64,000 nt of DNA from Oceanobacillus damuensis (GTDB lineage: Bacteria; Bacillota; Bacilli; Bacillales; Amphibacillaceae). Below are positions 17,782 through 27,041 of the stretch, piece after piece (position 1 is the stretch's first letter; every line of letters starts with the position of its first letter). The notes under the pieces were generated by a model, which was not told the DNA's origin, did no database searches, and was given only the letters and a program-made list of their open reading frames with translations. The position numbers and the translations under genes are program-made. Location: contig NZ_LQNF01000019.1 in the NCBI RefSeq assembly GCF_001618145.1, positions 1 through 64,000 of the forward strand, read 5' to 3'.

Positions 17782-19626
17782 ATGGTTACTTCTTTATTGT
17801 TGGAAATTACGATAATTGTTTTACTCGGGATAGGTTCACAATGGGTAGCATGGCGTTATCGTCTGCCTGCAATCGTTGTGATGGCGTTTGCGGGGCTTTT
17901 GATTGGACCTGTTTTTGGTGTTATAAACCCGGAGCAGGATTTTGGACCTTTATACAGCCCCCTGATTTCTGCTGCAGTGGCGATCATTCTTTTTGAGGGA
18001 AGCTTGAATCTGAGTTTCAGTGAGCTGCGTGGTGTGGGAAAACCGATTTTTAGGATATCTACAATTGGTGCGTTTATCGCTTGGATTTTAGGTTCGCTTA
18101 CAGCGCATTATATTGCTGGTTTATCCTGGGCAGTGGCATTTGTAATCGGTGGGTTGTTCATCGTGACAGGACCTACAGTAATTATGCCTTTGCTCCGACA
18201 GTCCAAATTAAAAGCACGCCCAGCAAAAATCTTGAAATGGGAAGGGATCATTGTTGATCCTATTGGTGCATTGCTTGCCGTGTTTGCATTTGAAATTATT
18301 ACGTTCATCACTGCTGATAATCCCGATGCGACCCAGCTTGTGCTCTTCTTTGCGGCTTCCATATTCGCCGTTATTCTCGGCTGGGCACTTGGAAAAGGAC
18401 TAGGCTGGATGTTTGAAACAGGTCACATGCCTGAGTTTTTGAAGTCTTCATCCGTCGTTGTCGTTGTTCTTCTCTGTTTCACGGCAGCGGATGAAATCAT
18501 GCATGAGACCGGGCTCCTATCGGTTACAGCGATGGGAATCACCCTTGCTAATATGGGAATTAGTTCTATATCGGATATGCGTCATTTTAAGGAAAATATT
18601 TCTGTCTTGCTCATCTCGACCATTTTTATTATGCTGACAGCTTCATTGGAAATGGAAACAATCATTAGGATATTCAATCCGAATATCATTGGCTATGTCT
18701 TGCTTATGATGTTCGCTGTACGCCCATTGTCCATCTTTTTATCGACAATCGGGACAGGATTATCCCTGAATGAAAAAGCCTTGCTTGGATGGATTGCACC
18801 TCGGGGTATTGTTGCTTTGACAGTATCAGGCTACTTTGCCAATGTAATGGGACAAGCAGGGTACGAAGATGCTTCCATTTTGACGACACTTACATTTGCA
18901 TTGGTCATCTTCACGGTTATGGCACACGGTTTTTCCATTGGCTGGTTAGCGAAGAAGTTAAATCTTTCGATGGAAGGGAACCCAGGCGCATTAATTATCG
19001 GCAGTAATCCTTTTACGATCGAATTAGCGAAATCTCTAATGGGTTCAAATATACCAGTTATCATTGTCGACTCTTCCTATGCAAAATTAAGTTTGGCGAG
19101 AAAATCAGGAGTGCCATGTTTCCGCGGAAACATGCTTTCCGAACAGACGGAACATCAGCTCGATACGATTCCTTATGACTATATGCTTGCCCTGACAGAT
19201 GACCCGGCATATAATTCATTGATTTGTACGACATTCTTACCGGAATATGGCAGGACAAATGTTTTTAAGGCCAGTCCATACCCATTTTTTGAAGAAGGAC
19301 ATTCAAGCGGGGTCGTTTCCAAGGTTGGCGGAAGAATCCTTTTTGATAAAAAGTTTTCATTAAAAGATTTAAACGGAAAAGTGGAAAGTGGTTTTGTAAT
19401 ACGCAAGACAACACTGACGGAGCAATACAGCCTGGAGGATTATAAGGTGGACAAGGATCCTTCAACAGTATTCCTGTATTTGCTGAAGCCTTCCGGGAAG
19501 CTGAAGCTGTTCTCTGAGGAAATGCGGACCGTACCGGCAGCAGGAGATACGATTGTAAGCTTGACACCACCAAACAAAGAAAAATCAAAAGTTCAGGCGA
19601 AGCTGGATGGAAACCGAATCCAATAA
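17782..19626 (+). CDS. Cation:proton antiporter (CPA1 type) with C-terminal nucleotide-binding-like region
   Basis: 614 residues. About twelve membrane segments span residues 1-400, with the ion-binding region in GPTVIMPLLR and the WEGIIVDPIGALLAVFAFE helix. A cytoplasmic region follows with a TrkA_N-like Rossmann start (ALIIGSNPFTIELAKSLM, near 410) and probably a TrkA_C-like end. It should exchange Na+ or K+ for protons across the cell membrane, useful in salty or alkaline conditions. Ion choice cannot be told. The start is the ATG at 17782 after GAGGGG; 14 upstream codons are dropped. Confidence 0.85.
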   Translation: MVTSLLLEITIIVLLGIGSQWVAWRYRLPAIVVMAFAGLLIGPVFGVINPEQDFGPLYSPLISAAVAIILFEGSLNLSFSELRGVGKPIFRISTIGAFIAWILGSLTAHYIAGLSWAVAFVIGGLFIVTGPTVIMPLLRQSKLKARPAKILKWEGIIVDPIGALLAVFAFEIITFITADNPDATQLVLFFAASIFAVILGWALGKGLGWMFETGHMPEFLKSSSVVVVVLLCFTAADEIMHETGLLSVTAMGITLANMGISSISDMRHFKENISVLLISTIFIMLTASLEMETIIRIFNPNIIGYVLLMMFAVRPLSIFLSTIGTGLSLNEKALLGWIAPRGIVALTVSGYFANVMGQAGYEDASILTTLTFALVIFTVMAHGFSIGWLAKKLNLSMEGNPGALIIGSNPFTIELAKSLMGSNIPVIIVDSSYAKLSLARKSGVPCFRGNMLSEQTEHQLDTIPYDYMLALTDDPAYNSLICTTFLPEYGRTNVFKASPYPFFEEGHSSGVVSKVGGRILFDKKFSLKDLNGKVESGFVIRKTTLTEQYSLEDYKVDKDPSTVFLYLLKPSGKLKLFSEEMRTVPAAGDTIVSLTPPNKEKSKVQAKLDGNRIQ

Positions 19627-19633
19627 AATGAAA

Positions 19634-19667
19634 AAAAGGAGTAATCTCTCATTAGGTTACTCCTTTT
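19634..19667 (+). terminator. Terminator of the antiporter gene
   Basis: AAAAGGAGTAA (19634-19644) pairs with TTACTCCTTTT (19657-19667). It begins eight bases past the stop. Confidence 0.8.
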
Positions 19668-19777
19668 CGTAAATGAAAAAAGCATGGAAAATTTAAAGTG
19701 AAAATTTGACTCATCCAGCAGCACCATAGTCCGACCAAAAGCTTTTACCGATACTGTCAGGAAGTGCCAGGAGAAGA

Positions 19778-19963
19778 TTAGTCTTCCTCCAACACTTCCA
19801 GCTGACGGTTTACTTCGGCGATTTCCTCTTCAAGCCGGATCAGCTGTCCTTCCGCTGAGGATACTCTTCCTTTAACATATTCCAGCTTATCCAAGTCACT
19901 TTGGATACGGACATAATCCGATTTTAGTTCATCAAGTTTGGCCTGTAATTCCTGTTTTGTCAT
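19778..19963 (-). CDS. Small coiled-coil protein, SE1832 family
   Basis: 61 residues, almost entirely helical with a heptad pattern of Leu and Ile (LQAKLDEL, IQSDLDKLEYV, LIRLEEEIAEVNRQLEVLEE). It looks like the SE1832 family of short Firmicutes proteins, function unknown. A strong ribosome site (AAGGGGGGAAA) precedes the ATG. It follows the AI-2E-type gene by about 33 bases and is probably co-transcribed. Confidence 0.75.
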   Translation of the reverse strand: MTKQELQAKLDELKSDYVRIQSDLDKLEYVKGRVSSAEGQLIRLEEEIAEVNRQLEVLEED

Positions 19964-19996
19964 AAATATTTCCCCCCCTTGGTTGATTAGAAAGAT

Positions 19997-21091
19997 TTAA
20001 ATCAAAGCATCATCTTTATTCTTTTTTGAATCAACATAGGTACCGTAAAAGTGTACAATAATTGTTCGAAGTACCGCATAGAATGGTACAGCGAATAGGA
20101 TACCAATGAACCCAGCGATGCTTCCTGCCGCGAGAATCACAGTAATGATCGTAAGCGGATGCAGATTCAGTGCCTGTCCCATGACATTTGGAGAAATCAG
20201 ATTACTTTCAATCTGCTGTGCCGTCAACATGATAATCGATACCCAGATGAGATTCATAGGATCCTGAAACACTCCTATGATAAGGGCTGGCGTAACCGCT
20301 ATAAATGGTCCCAAATAAGGGATGACATTCGTCAGCATACCGAATAGGGAAAGTGCAAGCGCATAGTCAAGACCGATAATAAGATATCCGATCAAAAGCA
20401 GGACACCGACAGCAAAGCTTACAATGAGCTGCCCCTGAATAAAGGATGAAAGAACATGATCGACTTTAGTCAGTAGACTCCGGATATTCTGTGCTTTTTT
20501 CTTTGAAAAAGTCTGTGTAATAAATGGTATCAGTTTTTCTCCATCTTTTAACATGAAAAACAGGAAGAACGGAATCAGGACAATTCCAGCAACGATGCTG
20601 ATGACCTGTCCGATAAACCCGCCAATAAAGCCGAATAAATATTCCAATGAGCCCTCAATGATGTTCGGCAGATTATTAGTGAAATCATTGATTGCAGTGA
20701 CTACCTGATCGGGAATATCTGTCACATTTCTTTGCCAATAATCAATAAAATCCTCCACCATCTTAACCATGGATGGAATACTCTCTACAAAATTAGCAAT
20801 CTGATCCCTGGCAATTGGCCAGATAAATATCACAAATAAGAATAGCACCAGAATGATAAGCAGAAATACGAGAATGATAGAGAGGATACGTGGAACGTTA
20901 TGTCGTTCCAGAAAATGCATGACAGGTTTTGTTAAGTAATACAAAATACCTGCACCAATAATTGGAAATGCCACAGCGCCAAGCACTTTTATGACTGGAA
21001 AAAATATGAATGTGGTCTCAGAAATCAATAGAACGAGCAAAAAGAAAAGAATAAAGAAAACCAAAATCTGAAACCATCGTTTTTGCACCAA
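19997..21091 (-). CDS. AI-2E family (PerM/YueF-like) membrane transporter
   Basis: About 364 residues of the AI-2E/PerM family: two hydrophobic segments at the N-terminus, two near residues 60-110, a long soluble region (about 110-200) and four more segments, with the conserved NVIPYLGPFIAVTPALIIG and QQIESNLISPNVMG motifs near 265-310. Members export small molecules or exchange Na+ for protons; the substrate here is unknown. The start is ambiguous: TTG at 21091 sits seven bases after AAGG, GTG at 21088 ten bases, and GTG at 21109 has no clear ribosome site. Confidence 0.85.
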   Translation of the reverse strand: MVQKRWFQILVFFILFFLLVLLISETTFIFFPVIKVLGAVAFPIIGAGILYYLTKPVMHFLERHNVPRILSIILVFLLIILVLFLFVIFIWPIARDQIANFVESIPSMVKMVEDFIDYWQRNVTDIPDQVVTAINDFTNNLPNIIEGSLEYLFGFIGGFIGQVISIVAGIVLIPFFLFFMLKDGEKLIPFITQTFSKKKAQNIRSLLTKVDHVLSSFIQGQLIVSFAVGVLLLIGYLIIGLDYALALSLFGMLTNVIPYLGPFIAVTPALIIGVFQDPMNLIWVSIIMLTAQQIESNLISPNVMGQALNLHPLTIITVILAAGSIAGFIGILFAVPFYAVLRTIIVHFYGTYVDSKKNKDDALI

Positions 21092-21274
21092 TAAAATCCC
21101 TTCTTTCACTATTTTTTTCTATAAATATATATTACATTCAAAAAGCAATAATAGAAAGTCTGTACATCTAGTAGGATTATTTCCATAAACCTGCTCAACT
21201 AAACGAGGGTTGTAGTATAAAAGACGAAAGTATGCTAAAATTTTGGCATACAAATGTATTGGGGGGCGATGTTA

Positions 21275-23008
21275 ATGGGTAAATGGGAACAAATTTATGA
21301 AAAGTGGAATTCATTTAAAACGCTGGATGATTCTTTGAAAACAGAACTACATAAAAGTAAGGATAATAAAGCAGCATTAGAGGATGCCTTTTATAGGGAA
21401 TTGACCTTTGGCACAGGTGGTATGAGGGGTGTGCTTGGACCTGGAATCAACCGGATGAACATCTATACGGTCAGAAAAGCAGTAAATGGCCTGGCCAGCT
21501 ACCTTTTGGCAAACAAGGTCAATGTCAGAGACAGAGGGGTGGTCATTGCCTATGATTCGAGGTATATGTCACCTGAATTTGCGCTGGAATCCGCAAAAGT
21601 GCTCGGTTTCTATGGAATCAAAACACATATCTTTGAGACACTGCGGCCTACACCACTGCTTTCATTTGCAGTTCGCTATTTAAGCACTGCTGCAGGCATT
21701 ATGATTACAGCAAGTCACAACCCCCCTGAATATAATGGCTTCAAAGTATATAACGAAACCGGAGGACAAATTATACCCGAAGAGGCTTCCCAGATCATTG
21801 AGGCTATTGGACAGACAGAAGATGAATTGACAGTACCTTATATGGAAAAAGCAGAATTGGAAGAACAAAGCCTTCTGAATTGGCTTGGGAATGAAGTGGA
21901 CAATGCGTATTTGGAACGTCTGGATCAAATTACGAAGATGAGTCCAGAAGTGCAATTGATGGAGAAAGACTTGCGAATCGTCTTCACACCGTTGCATGGC
22001 ACAGCTTATAACCTTGTTACAAAGGGGTTGAAGCAGCTTCATTTTCCTAATGTTTCCATTGTTGAGGAACAGGCAAAACCGGATCCGGAATTTTCCACTG
22101 TCGAGTCCCCAAATCCGGAAGAACATCAGGCATTTAAAATGGCAATCGAGCTTGGGAAAACAAATGACGCGGATATTCTGCTTGGAACCGACCCTGATGC
22201 AGACAGGCTGGGTGTAGCAGTCAAGAATAAGGATGGGGAATATCAAGTTCTGACCGGTAATCAGCTAGGATCATTACTTCTGGATTATATATTGACCCAT
22301 AGCGATCCGCATATTTTCCAAAATTCAAGAATGATTAAGACAGTAGTGACTACCGAACTTGGAAAAGCGATAGCAAATGCATATCATGTGAAAACGATCG
22401 ATACGTTAACAGGATTTAAGTTTATTGGTGAAAAGATTGCCAACTTCGATTCGACTGGCGAAACATTTATTTTCGGATTTGAGGAAAGCTATGGTTATCT
22501 GATCAGCAGCTTTGTCCGCGATAAAGACGCTGTCCAGGCTGCGATGATGGCAACCGAAATGGCTTATTACTGGAAACAGCAAGGGAAAACATTACTCGAG
22601 GCCCTGGATGTCCTGTATGCGAAACACGGGTTTTACCTGGAAGGAATGTCATCACTGACGCTTAAAGGCAAAGAGGGGTCCGCGAAAATTGCCAAAATCA
22701 TGGATGAGATACGAACTGATCCATATCAGGAAATTGCTGGGATTAAGGTGGAAAAGGTAGAAGACTACTTAACAAGTGAACGTGTAATTGCAGCAACGAA
22801 TGATAAAGAGGTAATTGAGCTTCCACAGGAAAACATGATGAAATTTATTTTGGAACAGGATGGCTGGGTGTGTCTTCGCCCATCAGGTACGGAGCCTAAA
22901 ATAAAATGCTATTATGGTGTTCGTGGAAACAGTCACGAGGACAGCAAGAGATTATTGTCCTCACTGAAGGAAAAGATGGATCAGAGAATTTCCGAGATCG
23001 TAAAATAA
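21275..23008 (+). CDS. pgcA: Alpha-phosphoglucomutase PgcA
   Basis: 577 residues of the phosphohexomutase superfamily. The phosphoserine loop is TASHNPPEYNG (near 145), the metal loop DPDADRLG (near 308), the sugar loop GFEESYGYL (near 405) and the phosphate loop RPSGTEPKIK (near 535). It interconverts glucose 1-phosphate and glucose 6-phosphate, feeding UDP-glucose for glycolipid and wall polymers. The start is the ATG after GGGGGGCGAT; an upstream in-frame ATG lies before that site. Confidence 0.95.
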   Translation: MGKWEQIYEKWNSFKTLDDSLKTELHKSKDNKAALEDAFYRELTFGTGGMRGVLGPGINRMNIYTVRKAVNGLASYLLANKVNVRDRGVVIAYDSRYMSPEFALESAKVLGFYGIKTHIFETLRPTPLLSFAVRYLSTAAGIMITASHNPPEYNGFKVYNETGGQIIPEEASQIIEAIGQTEDELTVPYMEKAELEEQSLLNWLGNEVDNAYLERLDQITKMSPEVQLMEKDLRIVFTPLHGTAYNLVTKGLKQLHFPNVSIVEEQAKPDPEFSTVESPNPEEHQAFKMAIELGKTNDADILLGTDPDADRLGVAVKNKDGEYQVLTGNQLGSLLLDYILTHSDPHIFQNSRMIKTVVTTELGKAIANAYHVKTIDTLTGFKFIGEKIANFDSTGETFIFGFEESYGYLISSFVRDKDAVQAAMMATEMAYYWKQQGKTLLEALDVLYAKHGFYLEGMSSLTLKGKEGSAKIAKIMDEIRTDPYQEIAGIKVEKVEDYLTSERVIAATNDKEVIELPQENMMKFILEQDGWVCLRPSGTEPKIKCYYGVRGNSHEDSKRLLSSLKEKMDQRISEIVK

Positions 23009-23041
23009 CATTATTGACCGTCCTGTCTGTCCGAAAAAAAT

Positions 23042-23070
23042 TTGACAAAGAAGCATAAAAGGTATTTAAT
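23042..23070 (+). promoter_or_regulatory. SigA promoter of the terC riboswitch transcript
   Basis: TTGACA (23042-23047), 17 bases, TTTAAT (23065-23070). It lies directly upstream of the manganese leader. Confidence 0.8.
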
Positions 23071-23087
23071 GATTAATAGATTAGTAT

Positions 23088-23209
23088 TTCCTAAAGGGGA
23101 GTAGCTGTACAATTAAAGTCGTCATTACGAGAGTATATCTCCGGCTTGATTGGCAACGTGCGTGTTGTTAGCGAGACCTTTACCACTAGCGGGTAAAGGT
23201 CTCTTTTTG
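23088..23209 (+). ncRNA. yybP-ykoY manganese riboswitch with terminator
   Basis: The aptamer starts with TTCCTAAAGGGGAGTAGCTG, the hallmark block of the yybP-ykoY family. The distal part ends in TTAGCGAGACC. The expression platform is a perfect stem GAGACCTTTACC (23173-23184) with GGTAAAGGTCTC (23192-23203) followed by TTTTTG. Mn2+ binding in this family favours antitermination, so the terC gene should be induced by manganese. The gene downstream is of the same family as B. subtilis YkoY, which carries the same leader. Confidence 0.93.
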
Positions 23210-23253
23210 TGCTCTTATCTGCTAGTGAGACATTATTTTTAAGGAGAGTACAC

Positions 23254-24051
23254 ATGGGAACAGAATTAATATTGGAGTATTTATGGGTCTTGGTCGTTCT
23301 GATTGGACTTGAAGGACTATTGGCTGCAGATAATGCGCTTGTTTTAGCGATAATGGTACGGCATCTTCCGGAGAAACAGCGGAAAAGAGCCTTGTTTTAT
23401 GGATTGGCAGGGGCTTTTGTACTTCGGTTCGGGTCCTTATTTGTTATTTCATTCCTTGTGGAGATGTGGCAGGTTCAGGCGTTGGGTGCAGCATATCTGC
23501 TATTCATATCGATCAAAAACTTATATGCCAGATTTAAACCTCAAGTTGAAGATGATGTGGAAAAAGTTAAGCAGCCAATCAGGCACGGAGATGAGCCACA
23601 GGCTTCTAAAAAGGAGTTCTGGCTTACGGTTCTCAAGGTTGAATTTGCTGACCTGGCATTTGCTGTCGATTCTATCCTGGCGGCGGTTGCGCTGGCAGTT
23701 GCACTTCCCCCAACAGGGCTTGGAACAGTCGGAAGTCTTGATGCCGGCCAGTTTGCAGTTATATTTGCAGGTGGCATGATTGGTCTTATTATTATGAGGT
23801 TTGCAGCCAATATATTTGTAGGCTTGCTTCATGACCGTCCAGGCCTTGAAGTAGCAGCATTTCTCATTGTGGGCTGGGTAGGTGTAAAACTGGCAGTTCT
23901 CGTTATGGCCCACCCTGAGATTGCCTGGTTGCCACATGAATTTCCGCATTCCACCATATGGAAAACAATTTTCTATGTTGTATTAGTGCTGATTGCGGTT
24001 GTCGGCTGGTTTGCATCCGGTACAAAAGGTGGAAAAGAAAAGATGGCTTAA
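23254..24051 (+). CDS. TerC family membrane protein (manganese homeostasis)
   Basis: 265 residues with about seven to eight membrane segments. The two acidic motifs of TerC are present: EGLLAADNALVLA near residue 20 and EFADLAFAVDSILAA near 130. B. subtilis relatives (YceF, YkoY) export Mn2+ and help load secreted enzymes with metal; the manganese leader here supports the same job. The start is the ATG after AAGGAGAG. An in-frame codon 45 bases upstream lies just after the terminator and has no ribosome site. Confidence 0.92.
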   Translation: MGTELILEYLWVLVVLIGLEGLLAADNALVLAIMVRHLPEKQRKRALFYGLAGAFVLRFGSLFVISFLVEMWQVQALGAAYLLFISIKNLYARFKPQVEDDVEKVKQPIRHGDEPQASKKEFWLTVLKVEFADLAFAVDSILAAVALAVALPPTGLGTVGSLDAGQFAVIFAGGMIGLIIMRFAANIFVGLLHDRPGLEVAAFLIVGWVGVKLAVLVMAHPEIAWLPHEFPHSTIWKTIFYVVLVLIAVVGWFASGTKGGKEKMA

Positions 24052-24334
24052 GACACGAATACGGCTAGAACATTGTAGTTGAACGCAGCTGTTTTTGCAG
24101 GTCCAAAAGCTAATGTAATTAATTCTTATCACTCAACTTTCGCACCTAGAAAATTAGCTTAAACAGTTAACTGGGTTAAACTTGGAATGTCTCCAATAAT
24201 CCCCTTGCAAACCTGATGAAAATAAGGCTATTTACAAGATGGTTTGCTTTTAAATTATTGCATAGTTGATATAAAATGCTAAGTAACTACTATTTGTGCT
24301 GTTAAAGCTTGGCGCGAATAATGGAAGCAAGTTA
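24052..24334. other. Gap after terC with one end of a repeat
   Basis: No gene is seen. At 24127-24146 the sequence ACTCAACTTTCGCA is the inverted form of the 3' end of repeat unit A (TGCGAAAGTTGAGT at 24544-24557), so about 430 bp are framed by short inverted ends. Confidence 0.45.
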
Positions 24335-24380
24335 CTTCGGCTACCGCTCTGGGAAATACACTGCGCTTTCCACGGACGGC
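24335..24380 (-). repeat. Half copy of the palindromic interspersed repeat
   Basis: On the minus strand this matches the right arm of the full repeats at 174-333 and 33410-33566: GGAAAGCGCAGTGTATTTCCC followed by AGCGGT and CGAAG. The left arm is missing. Confidence 0.7.
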
Positions 24381-24421
24381 AGCAGAAGCACACATATTAA
24401 ATATAAGTTTATTCGCATTTT

Positions 24422-24562
24422 ACAGAAACTGTGAATAAAAAGCTGTGAAACTAAAAAGAACGATGTGGTCCAGGTGTATCCAGGATGCTCAGTGCAACTC
24501 ACGCCATCCTAATTCTGCCAAGGCTTATTTATCCATTTCCTTCTGCGAAAGTTGAGTTATCA
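24422..24562 (+). repeat. Interspersed repeat unit A, copy 2
   Basis: About 90% identical to 398-535 over its length, including the blocks CAGTGCAACTCACGCCATCC and TGCGAAAGTTGAGT. It begins about 40 bases after the half palindrome, as copy 1 follows the full palindrome. Confidence 0.75.
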
Positions 24563-24566
24563 TATT

Positions 24567-24612
24567 AAAAGGCAACCCATTCCGGTGTGGAACAGGGTTG
24601 CCTTTTCCGTTT
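24567..24612 (+). terminator. Strong orphan terminator
   Basis: AAAAGGCAACCC (24567-24578) pairs perfectly with GGGTTGCCTTTT (24595-24606), followed by CCGTTTT. It lies 500 bases after terC and 160 before chrA, so either terC has a long 3' tail or an unannotated transcript ends here. Confidence 0.75.
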
Positions 24613-24770
24613 TATTTTTCGGATGCCTTCAGCTAACGGAGTCGTTTTCGCCAGACAGTTGAGCAATTAAAATGTGTGATCAAATGAACTGTAAATTTTG
24701 TGTAAATTTCAATGCCGAAAATGAAGATATGTGGTAATTTTGAAAGGAGACTGTATAGAAGGAGGCAACT

Positions 24771-25952
24771 ATGGGAAAGAACAAATCATTAATCGAAATT
24801 TTGGCTACGTCTTTAAAGCTCGGACTGACTTCTTTTGGCGGGCCGATTGCACATCTTGGATATTTTAAGGATGAATATGTGGATAAGAAGAAGTGGCTGG
24901 ATGATAAAATGTACGCAGATATTATCGCACTTTGCCAATTTCTCCCAGGACCTGCAAGCAGTCAGGTAGGTATTGCAATCGGTATGCTTCGGGGCGGACT
25001 ATTGGGAGGGATCATATCCTGGTTTGGTTTTACCGTTCCATCCATTATTGTCTTAATCGCATTTGCACTATTATATCAGTCATTTTCTTTAGGGGATGCA
25101 ACATGGATATCCAGTCTGAAAATAGTTGCAGTAGCTGTCGTCGCCCATGCAATTATAGGGATGGGAAAAAACCTCACGCCTGACAGACCGCGAATTGCAA
25201 TCGCACTCGCTGGCGCTTCGGTTATGCTGCTGTTTCCTTCAGCATTTATTCAGATTGGAATCATTATAGTCGCTGCAATCTTAGGTTATTTTATGTTTTC
25301 CAAACAAACAGAAACAAAGGTAAATCCGTTTCGTGTTACAGTAACGAAAACACAAGGTGTAATATCCTTATCGATTCTGGCAGTTCTTCTCATTGGTCTG
25401 CCGATCGTATCACAGGTTGTGACAAATGAGTACATAACGATCTTTGATATCTTCTTTCGCGTTGGGGCGATCGTCTTTGGTGGCGGACATGTCGTATTGC
25501 CGCTCCTAGAACAGGAAGTTGTTCCGAATGGGCTTGTAACGAGCGGGGAGTTTCTGGCCGGCTACGGAATGGCACAGGCGGTTCCAGGACCACTTTTTAC
25601 GTTTGCCAGTTATTTGGGAACAATGATGGCAGGAGTTGCAGGTGGTATTGTTGCTACGATTGCCATGTTCTTACCATCGTTCCTGCTCGTAATTGGAGCT
25701 TTGCCATTTTTGAATGAACTAAGGAACAGATCCAGTTTTCAGGGAATCCTGACAGGGGTAAATGCCGCGGTTGTCGGTATTTTGCTTGCTGCATTCTATG
25801 ACCCAGTTTTTACAAGCTCCGTTGAAAATGGCGCACACTTTGCAATGGCGGCAATCCTTTTTGCCTTAATGTATTTCTGGAAAAAACCTGCATGGATGAT
25901 TGTTATTATCGGTGTATTACTGGGAGAAATAATCGCTTTTGTTTTCGTTTAA
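24771..25952 (+). CDS. chrA: Chromate transporter family protein
   Basis: 393 residues in two similar halves, the long-chain ChrA form. The first half has TSFGGPIAHLGYF and QFLPGPASSQVGIAIG (near 20 and 57); the second repeats the pattern with FGGGHVVLPLLE and GYGMAQAVPGPLFTFAS (near 238 and 265). Family members export chromate across the membrane, though in many soil bacteria the real substrate is untested. AGGAGG precedes the ATG. The OsmC gene follows by about 40 bases, so the two are likely one transcript. Confidence 0.92.
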   Translation: MGKNKSLIEILATSLKLGLTSFGGPIAHLGYFKDEYVDKKKWLDDKMYADIIALCQFLPGPASSQVGIAIGMLRGGLLGGIISWFGFTVPSIIVLIAFALLYQSFSLGDATWISSLKIVAVAVVAHAIIGMGKNLTPDRPRIAIALAGASVMLLFPSAFIQIGIIIVAAILGYFMFSKQTETKVNPFRVTVTKTQGVISLSILAVLLIGLPIVSQVVTNEYITIFDIFFRVGAIVFGGGHVVLPLLEQEVVPNGLVTSGEFLAGYGMAQAVPGPLFTFASYLGTMMAGVAGGIVATIAMFLPSFLLVIGALPFLNELRNRSSFQGILTGVNAAVVGILLAAFYDPVFTSSVENGAHFAMAAILFALMYFWKKPAWMIVIIGVLLGEIIAFVFV

Positions 25953-25991
25953 ATGTCAGTTGCGCTAAAATGACATTAAGAGGTGATCAAA

Positions 25992-26432
25992 ATGGCGGAA
26001 CATCATTTTCATTTAAAAGCAGACTGGCCTGGTGGCCGAAATAGTGAAGGATTTATCGAAGCAGGTAATTTAAAAACGAAAATTTCCATACCACCAGAGA
26101 TGGATGGGCCTGGTGTCGGCACAAACCCTGATGAGATGCTGCTCGGAGCGGCTGCAACCTGCTATATTATCACGCTGGCAGCCATGATTGAGCGGGCAGG
26201 CCTGCCACTCCATGAAATGTCACTGGAGTCAGAAGGCATTGTCGATGTAACTAAGGGTGTCTTTACATATAAAAAGATCATTCATCGACCAACCGTCTCC
26301 TTAAAAGAAAATGCAACGGAGAAGGAGCACAGTAAATTAAAGAAGCTTGTCGAAAAAGCTGAAAAAAGCTGCATGATCTCCCGGGCCATTCAAGGGAATG
26401 TCGAAGTGGAACTTCAGGCAAATTTAAACTAG
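25992..26432 (+). CDS. OsmC/Ohr-family protein
   Basis: 146 residues of the OsmC fold. The two conserved Cys are present: one in AAATCYIITLAAMIERAG near residue 51 and one in AEKSCMISRAI near 128, the pair that reduces organic hydroperoxides in this family. The segment GTNPDEMLLGAAATC is the family signature. It probably protects against peroxides or reactive electrophiles in the cytoplasm. The ATG at 25992 follows AGAGGTG; a GTG at 25983 lies within the ribosome site. Confidence 0.88.
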   Translation: MAEHHFHLKADWPGGRNSEGFIEAGNLKTKISIPPEMDGPGVGTNPDEMLLGAAATCYIITLAAMIERAGLPLHEMSLESEGIVDVTKGVFTYKKIIHRPTVSLKENATEKEHSKLKKLVEKAEKSCMISRAIQGNVEVELQANLN

Positions 26433-26555
26433 TTTGAAGGACGCTTAGATGAGTAAAATGGCTCCGTTTTGCGTTGCACAGCTAAAAAATGCCAGAATGC
26501 CACTCAAATTGGCAATTCAAGTGACGTGGATAATAGTGAAAAATCATATAGACTA

Positions 26556-26590
26556 GCCATAGCTTTATAGAATTAAGGCTATGGCAATTT
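26556..26590 (+). terminator. Hairpin after the OsmC gene
   Basis: GCCATAGC (26556-26563) and GCTATGGC (26578-26585) form a perfect 8-bp stem followed by AATTTT. It lies just upstream of the next gene's ribosome site and may be a terminator for the OsmC transcript or part of the next leader. Confidence 0.5.
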
Positions 26591-26606
26591 TAAAGGAGTG
26601 TTCATA

Positions 26607-27041
26607 GTGGCTGGCGTAGAAATTGATATGGTTGTGAAAGACAGCTTAAAAGCATTGGAATTATATGAGAAAATATTTGAAATCGAACGAGTTGAGGTAA
26701 CAGACTTTCCCCGCGGCGAAAATGAGGTAGTCTTCACCCTTTACGGTGTTCACTTTCATATGTTGGATGAAAACAAAGAATTCCACTTGATTGCACCAAC
26801 CCCTGATGATCCTAAAACAATCTGGTTCAATATTACCGTTCCAGAGATTGAGGATACCTATGTAAAGGCGAAGGATTTAGGTTGTAAAGAGGTGCAAGCC
26901 GTGACGGAAATACCTGACTACGGAGTATCGAATGCCATATTTATGGACCCCTTTGGTTATATATGGATGCTGCACCAAGTATTCAAAGAAGTGAGCTTTG
27001 AAGAGCGTAAACGACTATGGGAGGAAAAAAGGGAGAAGTAA
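26607..27041 (+). CDS. VOC (glyoxalase/PhnB-like) domain protein
   Basis: 144 residues with one vicinal-oxygen-chelate domain of the PhnB-like group: KALELYEKIF at the start, HFHMLDENKEFHLIAP in the middle and NAIFMDPFGYIWMLHQV at the end. Such proteins bind a metal and act in resistance or isomerase reactions; the substrate is unknown. The start is a GTG at 26607, eight bases after AAGGAG. Confidence 0.8.
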   Translation: MAGVEIDMVVKDSLKALELYEKIFEIERVEVTDFPRGENEVVFTLYGVHFHMLDENKEFHLIAPTPDDPKTIWFNITVPEIEDTYVKAKDLGCKEVQAVTEIPDYGVSNAIFMDPFGYIWMLHQVFKEVSFEERKRLWEEKREK

